Position numbers and translations under genes: made by a program
NCBI GenBank assembly: GCA_027314685.1
Contig: DAHVAI010000218.1
Location: 1 to 24,996, forward strand
Length of the DNA: 24,996 bases
Direction: 5' to 3'
Origin: Nitrososphaerota archaeon
Lineage (GTDB): Archaea; Thermoproteota; Nitrososphaeria; Nitrososphaerales; CADDZS01
Part shown: positions 21,786 to 24,996 of the stretch, in pieces
Layout: every line of letters starts with the position of its first letter
Position numbering within the stretch: the first letter of the stretch is position 1
The notes under the pieces: generated by a model
The model's input: the letters and a program-made list of their open reading frames with translations, nothing else
What the model was told of the DNA's origin: nothing
Database searches by the model: none

Positions 21786-23309
21786 TCATTGGTTAGAATA
21801 GCTCGGAGCGTTTCCAGTGTTGTTTTCGACTATATCGGGTTTTGCCTTCTTCCCTATTACTTCATGCGCGAATAGAGCAACAACGAAAGCAACTACGAAT
21901 ACTGCCACGGCGACATAGTAGGTGTAAGTGTACGCAATGTGAGTTGGGAATGGAGCCTTGCCAAGTGGACCAAGCGAGATTAGTATAGTGAACGTCGAAA
22001 GTATTGATCCAGCTATCGGAGCTCCTAGACTACTCCCAAAGTTTCTGAACACAGTGTTCATGGCAGTTGCTAATCCCATTTCCTGCGGACGCACACTAAG
22101 CACCAAGAGATTCTGGATCGAGGCCATTAACATTGCCAGTCCTACGGAGGTCACAGCTAGGTATTCAGCTATCTGGCCGGAAGTGGTTGCCGTCGAGAGT
22201 AAGAGGAATCCTAACGCTCCAATCGCGCTTCCACCGAAGATGAAAGGTTTGGTTCCGATTCTTGAAATCATAACCCCGACTGGGTACATCACAATCAGCA
22301 TTGTGATAGCCATGGGAAGTAAATACAAGCCGCCTTTGAAAATGCTGAACCCAAATCCTGACGGAGCGGGGTACTCCAACTGATAGACAATCGACTGGAA
22401 TGCGAGCAGCATCCCCAATCCAACGGCCATTCCTACGATGTTTGAAATGAGGACGTTTCTTTGTGACAGTTGTTTGAAATCAAGAATTGGCGCCGTCAGT
22501 CGTCGTTCGTAGAGGACTAGTGGTACGAATAGCGCCGGGCCAGCAATCAATAGCGCGAGAACTGGTGTCGAGTGCCATCCCCAGTTTGCCCCCTCAGACA
22601 GACCCAAGACAATCGATGCAAGTGCTGCTCCCAAAACTCCCGCGCCGACATAGTCCATCTTCGCATTCGGGTTTCTATAGGCTGATTCTCTTACGGTGAT
22701 GATTGCAACAATAGTCAGAGCAATTATGACAGGCGTAGCGATGTGGTAGTTTGTCTGCCAGCCCCAGTTGTTAGCAATCAAAGCACCGACGGGCAAGCCG
22801 AGCGCCATTCCAGCTCCGAACATCGCGCTGATCATTCCTTGAGCTCTTGGTATCAAGTCTCGTGGGAACTCCTCTCTAACCAAGCTGAAAGCTAGTGGGA
22901 ATATTCCGAGGCCTATTCCCTGAAACGTCCTTGAGATCACGAGTATTGTATAGTCTGGGGCAAAGGAAGTAAGCGTCACCATGCAAGAGTAGGCAATCAA
23001 TACGAAAGTGAGAATCTTCTTTTTCCCGTAAATGTCGCCCAACTTTCCCACGATCGGATTTATCGCTGTTCCAAACACTGTATATAGCGAGAGAATCAAG
23101 CTCGCCTGAGCGGCATCTATCCCATATTGAAGCGAAATCTTTGGCAGAGATGGCGTGAGCATCATCTCTACATACATTACTGTAGCTGCAACGGTCGCAA
23201 AAAGGATAAGCGTCCTGTTCGCGTACTTTCTATCGAACGACGGTGTTGAGGGCAGCTGATTCAGTTTCGGCCCTTGCTGAACTTCGTCTACTGCTACCAA
23301 CTTTTGCAA
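21786..23309 (-). CDS. DHA2-type major facilitator superfamily efflux transporter (14 TM)
   Basis: This 507-residue proton-coupled exporter has 14 predicted membrane helices. Motif A GKLGDIYGKKK lies at residues 88-98 between helices 2 and 3, and the segment around residue 165 (GAGMALGLPVGALIANNWGW) corresponds to the antiporter motif C of DHA drug exporters. Length and helix number fit the DHA2 (EmrB/QacA-like) family. The start is TTG at 23309, one base after the TAG of the upstream permease, which implies translational coupling. The likely role is export of a toxic organic compound, but the substrate is unknown. It is unusual to find an MFS gene sandwiched between two ABC exporter pairs. 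Confidence 0.9.
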   Translation of the reverse strand: MQKLVAVDEVQQGPKLNQLPSTPSFDRKYANRTLILFATVAATVMYVEMMLTPSLPKISLQYGIDAAQASLILSLYTVFGTAINPIVGKLGDIYGKKKILTFVLIAYSCMVTLTSFAPDYTILVISRTFQGIGLGIFPLAFSLVREEFPRDLIPRAQGMISAMFGAGMALGLPVGALIANNWGWQTNYHIATPVIIALTIVAIITVRESAYRNPNAKMDYVGAGVLGAALASIVLGLSEGANWGWHSTPVLALLIAGPALFVPLVLYERRLTAPILDFKQLSQRNVLISNIVGMAVGLGMLLAFQSIVYQLEYPAPSGFGFSIFKGGLYLLPMAITMLIVMYPVGVMISRIGTKPFIFGGSAIGALGFLLLSTATTSGQIAEYLAVTSVGLAMLMASIQNLLVLSVRPQEMGLATAMNTVFRNFGSSLGAPIAGSILSTFTILISLGPLGKAPFPTHIAYTYTYYVAVAVFVVAFVVALFAHEVIGKKAKPDIVENNTGNAPSYSNQ

Positions 23310-23310
23310 C

Positions 23311-24228
23311 CTACTTTGTTAGGAGTTTCCAGGAAAGAACTATTCCCAAACCCGACAGGAGTACAGCAAACACAGTGAGAACAGCAAAGTCACCCCAGAG
23401 TGGCGCCAAGACTGTGTAGTTGGGAATTGAAGCAGAACCAAGTAAAAGCTGTCGAACTCCGTCAACCGCATAGCTCACAGGATTGTACTTTACAACCGAT
23501 TGGAGCCAGCCCGGCATTATCGCTATTGGAAGCATGGCGTTGCTTGCAAACAATAGTGGCAGGTTAAGGAGATTGATTAGCGCCATCTGGGTCTGCCAAT
23601 CGCTAGATCTCAACGCAAGCATGACGAAGAGGGACGAGAGACCGAATGACATCAGAAAGAGCAAGACGAATGCGCCTGCCATCGTGAGGACGCCAAAGTG
23701 GGCCGTGTTCATTCCTAGCGCTACTGCGATCAAGAGTACTATGGCTGCTTGAATCAGAGACCTAATGGTGCTCTGCAGTATTTTACCCACCACGATCGAG
23801 CCACGCCCGACAGGAGTGCTTAGAGCTTTGTTCATGAACCCAAACCTTCTATCCCAGACTACAGACATACCTGAGAAGGCGGCAGTGAAGAGGATGATGA
23901 AGGCTAGCATTCCTGCGCCGAGATACGAAATGTAATTTGACGAGCCGAATGTTTGCTCGAACGCTGCGGCCGGTACGAATTTTCCGAGGTTGAACGCGTT
24001 TCCGAATAATCCCAACCATACTGCCGGTTGGATAAGCGAGACGATCAACTGGATCGGGTTCTTGTACCACTTTACAAGATCTCTATTGGTGAGGGCCCAA
24101 AGGCCATGCAGAGGGCTCTTGTTTAGCACTGGAGCTTGTCGGAATGTTCTCTCAACTTCTCTTTCCTTTCCTTCAATAGCAGCCTCTTGCGCAGTCGTTA
24201 CAGATCTTACTGGAACTTCTTCTACCAT
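23311..24228 (-). CDS. ABC-2 type transporter permease (DrrB-like)
   Basis: This 305-residue protein has a soluble N-terminus of about 60 residues, then six predicted membrane helices. The family element lies around GMSVVWDRRFGFMNKALSTPV (residues 120-140; cf. the E-R-x-x-G-T/F-x-x-x-L motif of DrrB-type permeases), with GRGSIVVGKI following. The ending NPVSYAVDGVRQLLLG is the characteristic C-terminal motif of the daunorubicin/ABC-2 family. The ATG is 10 bases after the ATPase stop and is preceded by GAAGTGAT, a Shine-Dalgarno-like sequence. Confidence 0.9.
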   Translation of the reverse strand: MVEEVPVRSVTTAQEAAIEGKEREVERTFRQAPVLNKSPLHGLWALTNRDLVKWYKNPIQLIVSLIQPAVWLGLFGNAFNLGKFVPAAAFEQTFGSSNYISYLGAGMLAFIILFTAAFSGMSVVWDRRFGFMNKALSTPVGRGSIVVGKILQSTIRSLIQAAIVLLIAVALGMNTAHFGVLTMAGAFVLLFLMSFGLSSLFVMLALRSSDWQTQMALINLLNLPLLFASNAMLPIAIMPGWLQSVVKYNPVSYAVDGVRQLLLGSASIPNYTVLAPLWGDFAVLTVFAVLLSGLGIVLSWKLLTK

Positions 24229-24238
24229 ATCACTTCAC

Positions 24239-24996
24239 TTACCTTCTTGCCCTCATCATCGTAACGCGCTGGCTGAACATTGCCTGGCTAGTAGTCTCCT
24301 CTTCCCTCATGTTTCGCCCCGTGAACTCTAGGTAGGCTTCATCCAGCGAGGGTTTCGACAAGGAGATCTTTGTAACGTGCAGACCCTTCGATCTGATCAT
24401 GTCGATGATCTGGATTGATGCCTCCTCGCCCATTTCAGATTTCACCCTGTATTCGTTGCCTTTCTTCTTCACATCCTTGACAAGTTTTATCGTGGCAATG
24501 TCTGAAGAAATGTCTGGCTCTGCTTCGGCAACACCAGCTACAATCACATCTCCGCCGATGCTCGCCTTGAGCTCGGTAGGGCTACCAATCTTGATTATGT
24601 GACCGTGGTCTATGATGGCGATTCTGTCGCATAGTGAATCTGCTTCTTCAAGATAATGCGTAGTAAGAAACAGCGTCATGTGGTATTCGCGCTTTAACAT
24701 TCTGATGTACTCCCAGACTTTGGCACGCGTTTGCACATCCAATCCGAGAGTGGGCTCGTCGAGAAACAGCAATTTCGGATAGTTGATCAAACCTGCGGCA
24801 AGTTCGAGCCTTCTTCTCATACCTCCCGAGTAAGTGCTCACCTTTCTGTATGCTGCATCTTGGAGTTCTACAAGTTTCAATAGCTCCATTCCATGAGGTT
24901 TAGAATTACTCCTTGGTATGCCATAAAGATCGGCGCAGAGTAGTATATTTTGCAGCCCGGTCAAATCTTCATCAGCCGTGTATTCTTGCGGAACAA
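24239..24996 (-). CDS. ABC transporter ATP-binding protein (DrrA-like), N-terminus beyond window
   Basis: The frame is open to the right edge, so the Walker A motif is outside the window. Visible parts are the Q-loop VPQEYTADEDLTG, the signature YSGGMRRRLELAAGL, Walker B LLFLDEPTLGLD, the H-loop LTTHYLEEAD and a C-terminal DrrA-type accessory domain ending PSLDEAYLEFTGR. About 252 residues are present of an expected 310-340. With the next gene it forms a DrrAB-type exporter. The operon promoter must lie further right. Confidence 0.9.
   Translation of the reverse strand, partial: VPQEYTADEDLTGLQNILLCADLYGIPRSNSKPHGMELLKLVELQDAAYRKVSTYSGGMRRRLELAAGLINYPKLLFLDEPTLGLDVQTRAKVWEYIRMLKREYHMTLFLTTHYLEEADSLCDRIAIIDHGHIIKIGSPTELKASIGGDVIVAGVAEAEPDISSDIATIKLVKDVKKKGNEYRVKSEMGEEASIQIIDMIRSKGLHVTKISLSKPSLDEAYLEFTGRNMREEETTSQAMFSQRVTMMRARR

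Noticed and set aside
1..24996. tRNA, rRNA, CRISPR arrays, insertion-sequence ends
   Set aside because: Looked for clover-leaf-like T-loop motifs, regularly spaced short repeats and terminal inverted repeats with transposase frames; none was convincing by eye.

Overview
The window reads as chromosomal DNA of an archaeon, most likely of the TACK group and probably Nitrososphaeria (Thaumarchaeota). The evidence is archaeal gene content: a UPF0147 protein, a small Gly/Arg-rich TRAM-domain protein, a stand-alone Lrp/AsnC RAM domain, a membrane-anchored winged-helix regulator, a DUF4382 secreted protein and a TatA with a Pro-rich linker. TATA-like boxes also lie about 25-30 bases before many start codons, which suggests leaderless transcripts. 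Several genes appear to start with TTG. No rRNA, tRNA or CRISPR array was seen, and the taxonomic placement is an inference.

Positions 1-4645 hold small-molecule metabolism: a partial carboxymuconolactone-decarboxylase-like protein, an M20 amidohydrolase, a nicotinamidase/isochorismatase-like hydrolase, an SDR reductase, an LLM-type flavin/F420 oxidoreductase, the RAM protein and a small membrane protein interrupted by an in-frame amber codon. Positions 4890-11609 hold housekeeping and cell-surface genes: a helical hypothetical protein, a small zinc-ribbon protein, the DUF4382 secreted protein, the divergent membrane winged-helix regulator, UPF0147, AMP-forming acetyl-CoA synthetase, TatA, a coiled-coil protein and the TRAM protein. 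Packing is tight: three convergent pairs interlock their stop codons on a 4-base CTAG/CTAA.

Positions 11882-15103 hold the most unusual locus, a tight two-gene operon. The first gene encodes a fold-type II PLP enzyme of the cysteine synthase/CBS type with a rhodanese-like segment inserted between its two halves. Three bases later comes a DEAH-family (HrpA/HrpB-like) helicase. Together they suggest a sulfur-transfer enzyme working with an RNA (or DNA) remodelling ATPase. No described system that I recognise has this pairing.

Positions 15196-19870 are accessory DNA: a cupin, a weak hypothetical, a Lys-rich protein with three exact-period 25-residue Trp repeats, a decayed VapBC-like toxin-antitoxin pair, a decayed tyrosine recombinase with a C-terminal zinc ribbon, an intact beta-class DNA methyltransferase with no visible restriction partner, and a second, multiply frameshifted PIN-domain relic. 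This looks like an old integrated element in which only the methyltransferase stayed intact.

Positions 19969-24996 form a five-gene minus-strand efflux operon in the order ABC ATPase (cut by the window edge), ABC-2 permease, DHA2-type MFS transporter, ABC ATPase, ABC-2 permease. Three of its four junctions have a single-base gap.
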